From: Marinicrinis sediminis
GTDB taxonomy: Bacteria; Bacillota; Bacilli; Paenibacillales; KCTC-33676
Direction: 5' to 3'
Length of the DNA stretch: 64,000 nt
NCBI RefSeq assembly: GCF_042685085.1
Contig: NZ_JBHUMM010000010.1
Span: forward strand, 248,001 to 312,000
Made by a program: the position numbers and the translations under genes. Shown piece by piece: positions 1-8,772 of the stretch; position 1 is the first letter of the stretch, and each line of letters begins with the position of its first letter. The notes under the pieces are model-generated. The model was not told the DNA's origin. It worked only from the letters and a program-made list of their open reading frames with translations, and searched no databases.

Positions 1-129
1 TTGTGGGCAGCAGGGGATGTGGGCTATCATTCTGAGCAGCTCGTTATTGCCATGGGTGAAGGGGCTCAGGCCGCAATCTGGATGCATCGCTGGCTGATGG
101 GCAAACGGCCTCCTTCCAAGTCTGAATGA
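1..129 (+). CDS. C-terminal end of a FAD/NAD(P)-dependent oxidoreductase (partial)
   Basis: Frame 1 is open from the first base to a TGA at 127-129, giving the last 42 residues of a protein that starts outside the window. The sequence begins LWAAGDVG and continues with a GEGAQAA segment. This is the usual C-terminal FAD-binding signature (AGD followed by xGEGxxAA) of thioredoxin-reductase-like pyridine nucleotide-disulfide oxidoreductases. The flavin ring and the NADPH domain lie outside the window, so the exact subfamily and substrate cannot be judged. It converges on the next gene, which is on the minus strand. Confidence 0.75.
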   Translation: MWAAGDVGYHSEQLVIAMGEGAQAAIWMHRWLMGKRPPSKSE

Positions 130-170
130 GCCACCTTCACAAACTGCGGTTATGTACGCGTTCGACGGCA

Positions 171-887
171 TCATGGGGTTTGATCCGGTTGATGGTGCAA
201 GAGAAACTCCAGCATGTCCGCATAATCGATTAGCGCTTGTCTACCTTTATCGCTCAACCCGTATATGCCCTTCTCCACCCTGGTAAACCATTCATATACA
301 TTTCGGCTCAAGATCGCCTGCGTGTTGTCAATCGCGCAGGCTTTTTTGATTTGTACAGGAGTAGCGTGCTCCAGAGAGAGGAGGGTGTGCGCGACGAGCA
401 ATGATTTTTGTCGATAGGCGGTCATCAGCTTTTTCTGAGAGCTGCCTCCTTCGTTGAAATCGCCGATACGTGCTGCAAATTCAGTCATCAGTCGCGCGGA
501 CTTGCGGGCATTGCGTCTAGGCTCATAAGGTTCGGGTTCGCAGACGGTTTCAACAAATCCGGGATGACTCGTTGACAGATCGACCCGGATCAAGCCAATC
601 CCCAGCATACGGCAGAGACGAATGACAGCTCGTTCCTTGCGGGACGATCGAAAGACGGGCAAATGGGCAGGCACACAGATGTAGACGGACGGGCTGATAG
701 ACAGACGCTCGACGGCTTGCAGAACGACGCTTAGATTGAACTGCATTTTGCATTCCAGGATCGTCGGGTGCTGGTGGTCGGCTTTGACGGCGACGATGTC
801 ACAATCCTGAATTTCTGATTTGACTTCATAGCCGAGATGCTCCAGAAAATGTTTCAGTGGCGGGTACAACACAGTCTCGCGACTCAT
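171..887 (-). CDS. DUF2161 protein, predicted PD-(D/E)XK-type nuclease fold
   Basis: A 238-residue soluble protein. The N-terminal half has the order of a PD-(D/E)XK core: a hydrophobic strand with D (residues 28-34, CDIVAVK), then TILECKM near residue 42, where E and K fit the ExK part. This resembles the DUF2161 family, which is annotated as a putative PD-(D/E)XK phosphodiesterase. No experimental role is known to me. The C-terminal part has winged-helix character (LSKNVYEWF-like segment near residue 195), which may bind DNA. The start is supported by GGAGG seven to nine bases upstream of the ATG. It is divergent from prkA, with about 170 bases between them. Confidence 0.7.
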   Translation of the reverse strand: MSRETVLYPPLKHFLEHLGYEVKSEIQDCDIVAVKADHQHPTILECKMQFNLSVVLQAVERLSISPSVYICVPAHLPVFRSSRKERAVIRLCRMLGIGLIRVDLSTSHPGFVETVCEPEPYEPRRNARKSARLMTEFAARIGDFNEGGSSQKKLMTAYRQKSLLVAHTLLSLEHATPVQIKKACAIDNTQAILSRNVYEWFTRVEKGIYGLSDKGRQALIDYADMLEFLLHHQPDQTP

Positions 888-1057
888 GGTTATTTACCTC
901 CGTGGGATATTGCTCATCATTATATCAAAAGGTGAATTAGTCGGAAACTTCCCAGACCCGTTCGCATAGATATTATTACATTGCATCTTAGGGTTACAGA
1001 TCCTTCTGCAGAGATGAGCAGATTTAGTCATGGTAAAACAACTGGAAGGAGGCTGCT

Positions 1058-2953
1058 ATGGATATTTTCAAGCGAATTTCAGCATTTCGGGCGAAGGAAC
1101 AGGAGCTGGCCTGGGAAGGTACTTTTGCACAATATCTTCAAATGGTGAAGGAGAAGCCTTATCTGGCGAAGACGGCGCATACGAGAGTGTATGACATGAT
1201 TGCCTCTCACGGCGTAACGGAGGAAAATGGTAGAAAAAAATATTTGTTTTTCGAACAGGAGATCTTCGGGCTGGATCGTTCGATGGAAAAGCTGGTGGAG
1301 GAATATTTTCATTCGGCTGCCAAGAGACTGGAGGTTCGGAAACGGATATTGCTGCTGATGGGTCCGGTCAGTGGGGGGAAATCGACGCTGGTGACGATGC
1401 TGAAGCAGGGCATGGAGCAGTATACGCGAACGGAAGAGGGCGCCGTGTATGCGATAAAGGGTTGTCCGATGCATGAAGAGCCGCTGCATCTGATTCCGCA
1501 GGAGCTGCGCAAGGAAGTGGAGCAGGAGCTGCAGGTACGCATCGAGGGCAGTCTCTGTCCATCCTGTCTCATGCGGCTGGAGCAGGAATATAACGGCCGG
1601 ATGGAGGAGGTTCCGGTGGAGCGGGTATTTTTCTCGGAGGAAAAACGGATTGGCATCGGTACGTTCAGTCCTTCTGATCCGAAATCCCAGGATATATCTG
1701 AGCTCACGGGTAGCATTGATTTTTCGACTATTACCGAGTACGGATCAGAATCCGATCCCAGGGCCTACCGCTTCGATGGGGAGCTGAACAAGGCGAACCG
1801 CGGGATGATGGAATTTCAGGAGATGCTCAAATGCGATGAAAAATTTCTGTGGAACCTGCTGTCCCTGACACAGGAAGGGAATTTTAAGGCGGGACGGTTT
1901 GCCCTGATCAGTGCAGATGAACTCATCGTTGCCCATACGAATGAATCGGAATACAAGTCGTTCATAGGCAACAAGAAAAATGAGGCGCTGCAGTCCCGGA
2001 TGATTGTCGTTTCGGTGCCTTACAACCTCAAGGTTTCCGAAGAAGAGAAAATTTATGAGAAGCTGATTCAGCAAAGTGATATGCGGCACGTTCACATTGC
2101 CCCCCATACGTTGCGCACGGCTGCGATGTTCTCGATTCTCACCCGCCTCAAGGAGAGCAAGAAGCAAGGGATGGATTTGATCAAGAAGATGCGACTGTAT
2201 GATGGCGAGTCGGTGGAAGGGTTCAAGGATACGGATCTGAAGGAAATGCAAAATGAGTTTTTGGAGGAGGGAATGACGGGTATCGATCCCCGTTATGTCG
2301 TCAATCGCATTTCCAGTGCGCTCATCAAGCACAATTTGGATCATATCAACGCGCTTGATGTGCTGCGTTCACTGAAAGAGGGCCTGGATCAGCATCCGTC
2401 CATTACGAAGGAAGAGCGGGAACGTTATCTCAATTTCATCTCGCTTGCCCGCAAGGAGTTCGATGAGCTGGCGAAGAAGGAAGTGCAGAAAGCGTTTGTC
2501 TATTCCTTTGACGAGTCGGCCAAAACCCTCTTTGAGAACTATCTGGACAATATTGAAGCGTACTGCAACTGGGGCAAGATTACCGATCCGGTTACAGGGG
2601 ATGAACTGGACCCTGATGAGCGCCTCATGCGTTCCATTGAAGAACAGATTGGCATTTCAGAAAATGCGAAAAAGGCGTTCCGGGAGGAAATTCTCATCCG
2701 CATGTCCACCTACTCCCGGAAAGGGAAAAGTTTCGATTACAGCAGCCATGAACGGCTGCGGGAAGCGATTGAGAAGAAGCTGTTCGCCGATCTGAAAGAC
2801 ATTGTGAAGATCACGACTTCCACGAAAACGCCAAATGAAAAGCAACTGAAGAAAATCAATGAAGTCATTGACCGACTGGTAGAGGAGCATGGCTACACGA
2901 CCGGTAGTGCCAATGAGCTGTTACGCTATGTGGGCAGCTTGCTGAACCGCTAG
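1058..2953 (+). CDS. prkA: PrkA-type serine protein kinase / AAA ATPase
   Basis: A 631-residue protein matching the length and order of PrkA. It has an N-terminal AAA-like ATPase domain with a Walker A loop GPVSGGKST at residues 102-110 and a C-terminal PrkA kinase-like domain rich in charged helices. In Bacillus subtilis PrkA is a sporulation-associated protein that affects sigma-K-dependent expression; in enterobacteria the orthologue YeaG works with YeaH (YhbH) and YcgB (SpoVR). Homologues of both partners are present in this window at 21 kb and 11.5 kb, although not in one operon. The start follows an AAGGAGG site five bases before the ATG. A U-tailed terminator follows about 140 bases after the stop, so it is probably transcribed alone. 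Confidence 0.93.
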   Translation: MDIFKRISAFRAKEQELAWEGTFAQYLQMVKEKPYLAKTAHTRVYDMIASHGVTEENGRKKYLFFEQEIFGLDRSMEKLVEEYFHSAAKRLEVRKRILLLMGPVSGGKSTLVTMLKQGMEQYTRTEEGAVYAIKGCPMHEEPLHLIPQELRKEVEQELQVRIEGSLCPSCLMRLEQEYNGRMEEVPVERVFFSEEKRIGIGTFSPSDPKSQDISELTGSIDFSTITEYGSESDPRAYRFDGELNKANRGMMEFQEMLKCDEKFLWNLLSLTQEGNFKAGRFALISADELIVAHTNESEYKSFIGNKKNEALQSRMIVVSVPYNLKVSEEEKIYEKLIQQSDMRHVHIAPHTLRTAAMFSILTRLKESKKQGMDLIKKMRLYDGESVEGFKDTDLKEMQNEFLEEGMTGIDPRYVVNRISSALIKHNLDHINALDVLRSLKEGLDQHPSITKEERERYLNFISLARKEFDELAKKEVQKAFVYSFDESAKTLFENYLDNIEAYCNWGKITDPVTGDELDPDERLMRSIEEQIGISENAKKAFREEILIRMSTYSRKGKSFDYSSHERLREAIEKKLFADLKDIVKITTSTKTPNEKQLKKINEVIDRLVEEHGYTTGSANELLRYVGSLLNR

Positions 2954-3093
2954 GTCAATCTCCAGGCAACAGACCAGGCAACAGGTCAGGCGCTCCATTA
3001 TCCCATCGTGCGTGTATGGATGATGTAATCAGTCTGGTTCGTTGTCTGTCTGCCCTCCTGCCTAGAATCCATCATGGGTTCAGTTACAGGGGG

Positions 3094-3128
3094 AGGCCCT
3101 CCCTGTAAAGGCAGAGAGGGCCTTTTTG
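3094..3128 (+). terminator. Intrinsic terminator of prkA
   Basis: Inverted arms AGGCCCTC (3094-3101) and GAGGGCCT (3116-3123) are followed by a T run. The structure sits between the convergent prkA and ger operon and has its T tail only for the plus strand. Confidence 0.8.
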
Positions 3129-3141
3129 TGTGCTCTTCCGG

Positions 3142-4335
3142 TCAGGTGGAGAGAGAGGGTTGTGTCTTTTTGGATTTCCAGAGGGCCATCAGCGCCATCA
3201 GGCCTGGCAGTATGTACTGCAAGGGCAGGTGCAGGTAGAAGGGCACCCACTTCAGACCGATGTGAATGTGCTGAATAAAATTGTTGGCCACCCAGTAGGA
3301 GGTCAGGAACAGAATGACGGCATACAACAAGCTGAGCGGCAGCCGGATATGGGATGGAGCCGGAAACGATACAGCAGGAGTCTGGGAAGAATCGTCGTCA
3401 CAGGCAACTTTGTGGCTGTTGTGAGCCTTGCGCAGCTGGGCGGCTATCTCTTCGGTGGCTTGCAAGGCCGCATAAAAAAAAAGAGAGATTTTGTAGAACA
3501 TCCCGATAATCAAAATAGAGACGGCCAGGGCATCCATTCGTTGGATAATCTCTCGAATATTAATTTTCGTAACCGTCGTGTAGAAGGGAAAAGCCTTATG
3601 CGTGGCTTGCTCCGTTCCGAGCACGACAATATCAAGAATGGTCGTGATGATGAGCAAAAGGGCGCTAAACAGCAAAGCTAGGACACCAATCCTCAGAACC
3701 GAACGCGGCTGCTTTACCTGACCCAAAAACATCATGAAGACGACCATTTCGCCAAAGGGAAAGGTGGCGGTCAGGGGAAAGGCCGTCTGCAAAACCGGCT
3801 TCCAGCCCTCTTCCAGCACCGGAAGCAGACGGTTGAAATCCGCGACATCCGATAGGAGCAAGAGGATAAACGTAATTAGCCAGAAAACAATCACAATGAA
3901 TGTGAGAATGATCCCGGTCCGCAACAGGGGGGCCAGTCCGCTCTGGCAGGCATAGAATATAATAGCCAGCATGAGCAGCGAGATCATGTAGATCGGTGTC
4001 AGATCCAGGGTGACGATCACGATCAGTGAAATGAAGTCGCGGAGTACACGGGATGCAATATAAATAAAGTAGAGGATGTATACGATGGAAAGGCAAGAGC
4101 CAATCCAGGAACCGAACAACTGAAACAGAATGCCGACGAGAGAATAACGGGGAAAGACCCCATGCAGGTACGCATACACGGCAAAAATAAGTAGTCCTGG
4201 AACCAGTCCAATGAGCAGCGCCAGCCAGGCATCCTGCTTGGCCTGCATGCCCAGTCCTACCACAATGCTGCTGCCCAGCTCGAACAAAACAATCGAGGTA
4301 AACAGTTGAGGGGTGGTTATGAACGGCTTGTACAT
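3142..4335 (-). CDS. Spore germinant receptor B subunit (GerAB/GerKB-type permease), second copy
   Basis: A 397-residue integral membrane protein with about ten hydrophobic segments and the N-terminal pattern typical of spore germination permeases (QLFTSIVLFELGSSIV). The GerB family belongs to the APC transporter superfamily and forms the ligand-binding channel subunit of the germinant receptor in the spore inner membrane. The start is the ATG at 4335: AAAGGAGGG lies just upstream, and the longer reading frame before it has no membrane-protein character. It overlaps the preceding B-subunit gene by 19 bases, so translation is probably coupled. It is the last gene of the operon. Two B-type genes in one ger operon is unusual; they may be alternative subunits or give two ligand specificities. 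Confidence 0.88.
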   Translation of the reverse strand: MYKPFITTPQLFTSIVLFELGSSIVVGLGMQAKQDAWLALLIGLVPGLLIFAVYAYLHGVFPRYSLVGILFQLFGSWIGSCLSIVYILYFIYIASRVLRDFISLIVIVTLDLTPIYMISLLMLAIIFYACQSGLAPLLRTGIILTFIVIVFWLITFILLLLSDVADFNRLLPVLEEGWKPVLQTAFPLTATFPFGEMVVFMMFLGQVKQPRSVLRIGVLALLFSALLLIITTILDIVVLGTEQATHKAFPFYTTVTKINIREIIQRMDALAVSILIIGMFYKISLFFYAALQATEEIAAQLRKAHNSHKVACDDDSSQTPAVSFPAPSHIRLPLSLLYAVILFLTSYWVANNFIQHIHIGLKWVPFYLHLPLQYILPGLMALMALWKSKKTQPSLST

Positions 4336-5450
4336 CGCCAATCCCTCCTTTTTTTGCTTGATTTGCGGAAATAGCCCACCCCGAGCGTGAGGAGGGGAAA
4401 CACAATTCCGTACAGAAGGACGAGCGGCGTCCACGAGTGGGTCAGCATATCCTTGAAGTAAACAGTATTTGGTGCGATCGTGAGGCTGAGCAAGACGAGA
4501 ATGATCCCCGATGGGACGAGAAAAAACGTATATTCCCGGCTTCCGGTCACATGCTTCAGGGCGATCAGCAGGGCGTAATAGCAAATACAGATTTTAATAA
4601 ACATGGACAAGATCCAGAAACCTCCTACGATCACCTCTACCCGTTGCAGAAATTCTCCAATGTGAATACGCCGGGCGAGCATGAATCCGGCAAACAGCTG
4701 CCGGCCGGTGTAATTGGCCCCGATGACGGACAAAATGATCGACGTAATCAGGGTAATGAGGCTGCCGCCGATTGCGGTCGTCCACAGCATAGCACGAGGA
4801 ATCTTATATGTGGCCTCCACATGGTGAATGAAGTAGAGAAAAATGACCAGATCGAGATAAGGAATGCCGACAATCGGGTACAGACCCTTGGCTACCCCTC
4901 TCCATCCCTCCTCCAGCATAGGCTGCAGGTTGTTCAAATCGAGGATAGGCATGGAAAAGATGAGCAGTATGCCCATTAAGGTGATGATCCAGGGAAACAG
5001 AATTTCGGCACAACGTGCAATGACGTTGATCCCGTGCAGGAGGCAATACAGGACAAACATGAGAAACAGGATGATAATCGGCTCCATCGGGGTTTCGGGC
5101 ATAACGAAAATGGTCACAAAGTCACCGATCATGCGAAGCAAGTAGGCGGTAATGGCGAATAAATAAAAGATATACAGTAACGCAATCGCTCGACCGAGCC
5201 AGAAACCGAAGACCTGATCGAGCATATGGGGATAGTGTTTGCCGGGATGCTGCCGGATCAGCTTCACATACAGCCACACCGTTGCCACGCCAATGACTTG
5301 AGCGATGAGTGAGGAGATCCAGCCATCCTGCCTTGCATACTCTGCTACAATGGAGGCGTTAATCAGGGAAGAAGCCCCCACGATGAAAGTAAACAGCAAA
5401 ATAATAAATTGGGAATAGGAGATGCGAATGGTATTTTGCTGATTCGTCAC
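4317..5450 (-). CDS. Spore germinant receptor B subunit (GerAB/GerKB-type permease), first copy
   Basis: A 377-residue polytopic membrane protein of the spore germination permease family, starting VTNQQNTIRISYSQFIILL. The start is a GTG at 5450 with AGGAGG six bases upstream; the frame stays open further upstream but overlaps the small gene before it and reads as non-membrane sequence. It lies 11 bases after the small D-like gene and overlaps the second permease gene at its end. By homology it acts in the spore inner membrane as the B subunit that senses the nutrient germinant with A and C subunits. Confidence 0.88.
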   Translation of the reverse strand: MTNQQNTIRISYSQFIILLFTFIVGASSLINASIVAEYARQDGWISSLIAQVIGVATVWLYVKLIRQHPGKHYPHMLDQVFGFWLGRAIALLYIFYLFAITAYLLRMIGDFVTIFVMPETPMEPIIILFLMFVLYCLLHGINVIARCAEILFPWIITLMGILLIFSMPILDLNNLQPMLEEGWRGVAKGLYPIVGIPYLDLVIFLYFIHHVEATYKIPRAMLWTTAIGGSLITLITSIILSVIGANYTGRQLFAGFMLARRIHIGEFLQRVEVIVGGFWILSMFIKICICYYALLIALKHVTGSREYTFFLVPSGIILVLLSLTIAPNTVYFKDMLTHSWTPLVLLYGIVFPLLTLGVGYFRKSSKKRRDWRCTSRS

Positions 5451-5461
5451 GACCCTTCCTC

Positions 5462-5698
5462 CTATTCGGACAAAATAGTGTACAGCCATTCGCTGATGGG
5501 GGACAACAGTTGATGAATCGGATCCATGATATTGTAGAGCGCATGGTGCTTCACATACAGGACTCCAAGCAGGCCTGACCAGATAAGCATTACAGAGAAG
5601 AGAGTCCGCTCCTTTTTCCAGCCAAGCCTGCTCAGACGATGCTGCTCTACCAGCCAGGTGATCAGAAGCAAGGTGAGAAACATGAGGACAATGAACAT
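5462..5698 (-). CDS. Small two-helix membrane protein, probable germinant receptor D-type subunit
   Basis: A 78-residue protein with two predicted membrane helices (residues about 1-17 and 33-50) joined by a basic loop. Its position between the C and B genes, its size and its topology match the small D subunits described in several Bacillus ger operons, which modulate receptor response. There is little sequence identity to rely on, so this is inferred from context. An AGGAGG site overlapping the end of gerC is seven bases from the ATG at 5698; a GTG one codon earlier is also possible. Confidence 0.72.
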   Translation of the reverse strand: MFIVLMFLTLLLITWLVEQHRLSRLGWKKERTLFSVMLIWSGLLGVLYVKHHALYNIMDPIHQLLSPISEWLYTILSE

Positions 5699-5709
5699 CA
5701 CTTTGCCTC

Positions 5710-6903
5710 CTACATTTCAGACATGAAGGATCGATTGACCGTCCCCGTTCTGCGCAGCGTAACATCAAAGTTGACTGCAATGTCTACCTCTGTAAAATGC
5801 TGATCCCATTCTGATGCTATAGGTTTCCATACCTTAGGATGCTGACGGTGCAGAACCTGACCGAAACCGAATACGTCCGCTTTTAGTTCTTTCGCTTTGC
5901 GAATGCTTTCCAGTAAGGTTTTACGGGCGTGTTCCTCGACCATGCCTTCCATTTTGCTGATCACTTCGGGGTCGCTCAGATCGAGCTTGCATTTCAGTTC
6001 CGCTACGTTCGCTTCTACCGCAATATACACAGAGAAGGCAGGCTTGCCGTGTTGCAGCATAGACTCGATGTTTGTTTTTGCCCGTAGTACTTCGATCACC
6101 CAATGTCCCTCGTCTTCACAAGGTACAGACCCTACCGCATTACGTACATTGCCGGTAATATAGTTGTACCCCTTGCTTTCAACCTGATCCATATAGCCAA
6201 TCAGCTTTTCCTTGTTGAAAATGGAAAGCCCGGTATATTCGAGTACAGTAGGTGTATCGATGTTTTTCACATTTTCAGATGTCATGTCTATATCGCCATT
6301 CCCCTTAATTTCCAGCGTCGTCAGCACGGGTTGTCTGCCTTTGTCAATGATCTGATACAAGAAATCACTTAACGGTACACCGACGGTTGGTGCCCATACT
6401 TTCGATGAATTGTCGAGTGAATCAAACAGCTTCTCGGCTGGAATGTGCACAAGCGGAGTGAGCACCTTCAGGAAGTTCTCCGCAGGATGGCCTTTTCCCA
6501 GCGCGACATAAAAGTCATTGCGGAACTCCTGATCCCTCGACAGCAGTTCCAGCGCTCCCGCAACGCCTTGTTTAGCCAGTTTTTCGCCGATAATGAGAAT
6601 GCGCAGATGAGAGAAGTAGATTTTTCTCGGTGACACGGTGGACATTTGCCGGATGCATTCCAGCACTGAGTTGTGAGTCGCTTCATAGGTCGTTACCTGC
6701 GCCATCTCCCCGGTTCGGGTTTTGGAGGAGACTTGGGATGGAACCACAACCTGAACGGCTACCCGATACTGATTATGGGGCGCTGCATCGATCGACATGC
6801 CCATGGCAATGGCCACTTCATTTAGTTCTCGCCGATTCCAGCATCCTGTAAGGGCGGATACAAGCAGGACCGTGACCATCAGGCAGATTAATGATCGCTT
6901 CAT
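5710..6903 (-). CDS. Spore germination lipoprotein, Ger(x)C family
   Basis: A 397-residue lipoprotein with a basic n-region, a hydrophobic stretch and the lipobox LTGC (Cys21), followed by the WNRRELNEVAIAMG start typical of Ger(x)C proteins. GerC subunits are anchored to the outer face of the spore inner membrane and are needed for receptor function. The start is the ATG at 6903, which gives the complete signal peptide; a longer frame overlaps the A-subunit gene and lacks a signal. It begins eight bases after the A-subunit stop codon, in the order A-C-D-B-B. Confidence 0.92.
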   Translation of the reverse strand: MKRSLICLMVTVLLVSALTGCWNRRELNEVAIAMGMSIDAAPHNQYRVAVQVVVPSQVSSKTRTGEMAQVTTYEATHNSVLECIRQMSTVSPRKIYFSHLRILIIGEKLAKQGVAGALELLSRDQEFRNDFYVALGKGHPAENFLKVLTPLVHIPAEKLFDSLDNSSKVWAPTVGVPLSDFLYQIIDKGRQPVLTTLEIKGNGDIDMTSENVKNIDTPTVLEYTGLSIFNKEKLIGYMDQVESKGYNYITGNVRNAVGSVPCEDEGHWVIEVLRAKTNIESMLQHGKPAFSVYIAVEANVAELKCKLDLSDPEVISKMEGMVEEHARKTLLESIRKAKELKADVFGFGQVLHRQHPKVWKPIASEWDQHFTEVDIAVNFDVTLRRTGTVNRSFMSEM

Positions 6904-6910
6904 GTTGGCA

Positions 6911-8566
6911 TCAACTCTTTTTACCTCGCAATATATTGAAAATGGCCCTTTTTTTTCTCGCGTTTGCACGGGAAGGGGGCGGTGGCTGACGATTTTCATT
7001 GTGTACTCTCAGACTGGTGGGCCGCTTGTTGAGCTTGGGCCATGGTAAGCGAAGCATGCCATCCTTCTGTTCTTCCAGGTTAAACGGCGCCATCGGTGCC
7101 ATATATGGAATGGTGAACGACTTGAGCGAGCACAGATGAATGATCATGCCGATCAGCCCAAGTGTGATCCCGTACAAGCCAAAGGAGGCGGCAAGGAAAA
7201 TAAAGGCAAATCGCAGGATGCGAACGGCGATCGCCAGGTTGTAATTAGGGGATACAAAGCTGGCAATGGCCGTAATCGCGACGACGATGACCATGACCGC
7301 CGAAACGACGCCGGCTTCCACCGCCGCCTGTCCGATGACCAGGGCCCCGACGATGGAGACGGTCTGTCCGACCGCTCTGGGCATACGTACACCCGCTTCC
7401 CGTATGATTTCAAAGGTGACTTCCATCATGATGGCTTCAATGAATGCAGGAAACGGGATGCCCTCCCGCTGGGAGGCGAGACTGATTAGCAGCGGGGTAG
7501 GCAGCATTTCCTGGTGGAAGGTGGTAATGGCAATGTAAAGGGACGGTGCCAGCAATGAGATAAAGAATGCGAAATAGCGCAGCAGCCGGATCAGAATGGC
7601 CATATCGGCGCGCTGATAATAGTCTTCCGCCGCATGGAAAAATTGAATGAACAAGGTAGGGACGATCAGGACGAACGGTGTGCCCTGAACGAAGATGGCA
7701 ATCCGCCCTTCCAGCAAGTTCGCGGAGACCACATCGGGCCGCTCGGTATGGAAAACGGTTGGAAACGGCGTCATGGTCTTTTCCTCGATAAATTCCTCTA
7801 CATACATGCTCTCCAGAATGCCGTCGATATCGATCTTCTCGATCCGGCTTCGCACCTCTGCGATGATCTGCTCGCTGGCGATGCCGTGTATGTACATGAT
7901 CGATACTTCGGTATGAGTGACCCTGCCGAGAATAAAAGTCTCACTGTGAAGCCGCTCATCCTTGATGCGTCTGCGGATGAGGGACGTGTTCGTGCGCAGG
8001 GTTTCCGTGAAGGAATCCTTGGGGCCGCGAATGACCGTCTCGGAGGACGGTTCTTCTACGGTGCGGTTGTCTCCGGCCGTCACACATGTCGAGAGCGCGA
8101 GCGGCTGATCGTGCAGGAACAGGATTACGTTGCCCGAAAACAGACTGTAAAACAGCGATTTGAACGTGTCCACCTGTTTGACATTGGTGCTTAGCAGTAC
8201 ATGATTTTGAATGTACGACATAGGGGCTTGCAGGGGGATCGGATGATCCTGCTTGACGAGCTCCTGAAGCGGGAACATCACGGAGTGCTCAATCATCATC
8301 TGATCGGTCAAGCCATCTACATACGCCAAGGCAGCCGGAATTTCCTCGTCTTTCTCTGTGTATACCGAGAGATAGCGCACCACCAGGTCATCACTTTTGC
8401 CTAACTGCTGTTTCAGAACCGCGATATTTTCTGCCAGTGAAGAATGCAGAAATTCAGGATACGTATGGCCTGAGGGAGCAGAAGCTCCTGCATGCTTCGT
8501 CTGTGTACGGGATGCCTGTGTCTGCTTTTCGTTTGATGAACGGTTGCGATTCAAAAATATTTTCAT
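6911..8566 (-). CDS. Spore germinant receptor A subunit (GerA family)
   Basis: A 551-residue protein with a long soluble N-terminal region, a membrane part from about residue 300 to 470, and a basic proline-rich tail. The segment PTPLLISLASQREGIPFP followed by FEAxMMEVTFEIIREAGVRxP-like sequence is the GerA family hallmark. A subunits assemble with B and C in the spore inner membrane and take part in ion release when nutrient is sensed. It is the first gene of the operon, with a GGGGG-type ribosome site. No sigma-G promoter was identified with confidence. Confidence 0.93.
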   Translation of the reverse strand: MKIFLNRNRSSNEKQTQASRTQTKHAGASAPSGHTYPEFLHSSLAENIAVLKQQLGKSDDLVVRYLSVYTEKDEEIPAALAYVDGLTDQMMIEHSVMFPLQELVKQDHPIPLQAPMSYIQNHVLLSTNVKQVDTFKSLFYSLFSGNVILFLHDQPLALSTCVTAGDNRTVEEPSSETVIRGPKDSFTETLRTNTSLIRRRIKDERLHSETFILGRVTHTEVSIMYIHGIASEQIIAEVRSRIEKIDIDGILESMYVEEFIEEKTMTPFPTVFHTERPDVVSANLLEGRIAIFVQGTPFVLIVPTLFIQFFHAAEDYYQRADMAILIRLLRYFAFFISLLAPSLYIAITTFHQEMLPTPLLISLASQREGIPFPAFIEAIMMEVTFEIIREAGVRMPRAVGQTVSIVGALVIGQAAVEAGVVSAVMVIVVAITAIASFVSPNYNLAIAVRILRFAFIFLAASFGLYGITLGLIGMIIHLCSLKSFTIPYMAPMAPFNLEEQKDGMLRLPWPKLNKRPTSLRVHNENRQPPPPSRANARKKRAIFNILRGKKS

Positions 8567-8634
8567 CTGGCATCCCCCTTTGCAGCATCGAATTCCTCTT
8601 CAGTATTTTCCAAGAGATGAGATTTTATGAAATG

Positions 8635-8668
8635 AAAAAAGCTTCCGCCTGAGCAGGCGAAAGCTTTT
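8635..8668 (-). terminator. Intrinsic terminator of the VanY-like gene
   Basis: Arms AAAAGCTT-CGCCT and AGGCG-AAGCTTTT with a GAGC loop and one C/A mismatch. The A run on the plus strand gives a U tail on the minus strand, so it ends transcription of the carboxypeptidase gene before the ger operon. Confidence 0.8.
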
Positions 8669-8772
8669 GGTACAAGTACGGCAGGGTTGAGCAGAACAAT
8701 CTACGGGGTGGTGAAACAGAAACAATCACCGGTCAGGATGAAAGGGTAGATTGTATGGAAAGGAAGAATGGG

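Noticed and set aside
4336..4584. N-terminal extension of the second GerB-type permease
   Set aside because: The 83 extra residues overlap the first permease gene, contain no membrane segment, and a strong ribosome site precedes the ATG at 4335.
5451..5780. N-terminal extension of the first GerB-type permease
   Set aside because: It overlaps the small two-helix gene, and AGGAGG directly before the GTG at 5450 marks the real start.
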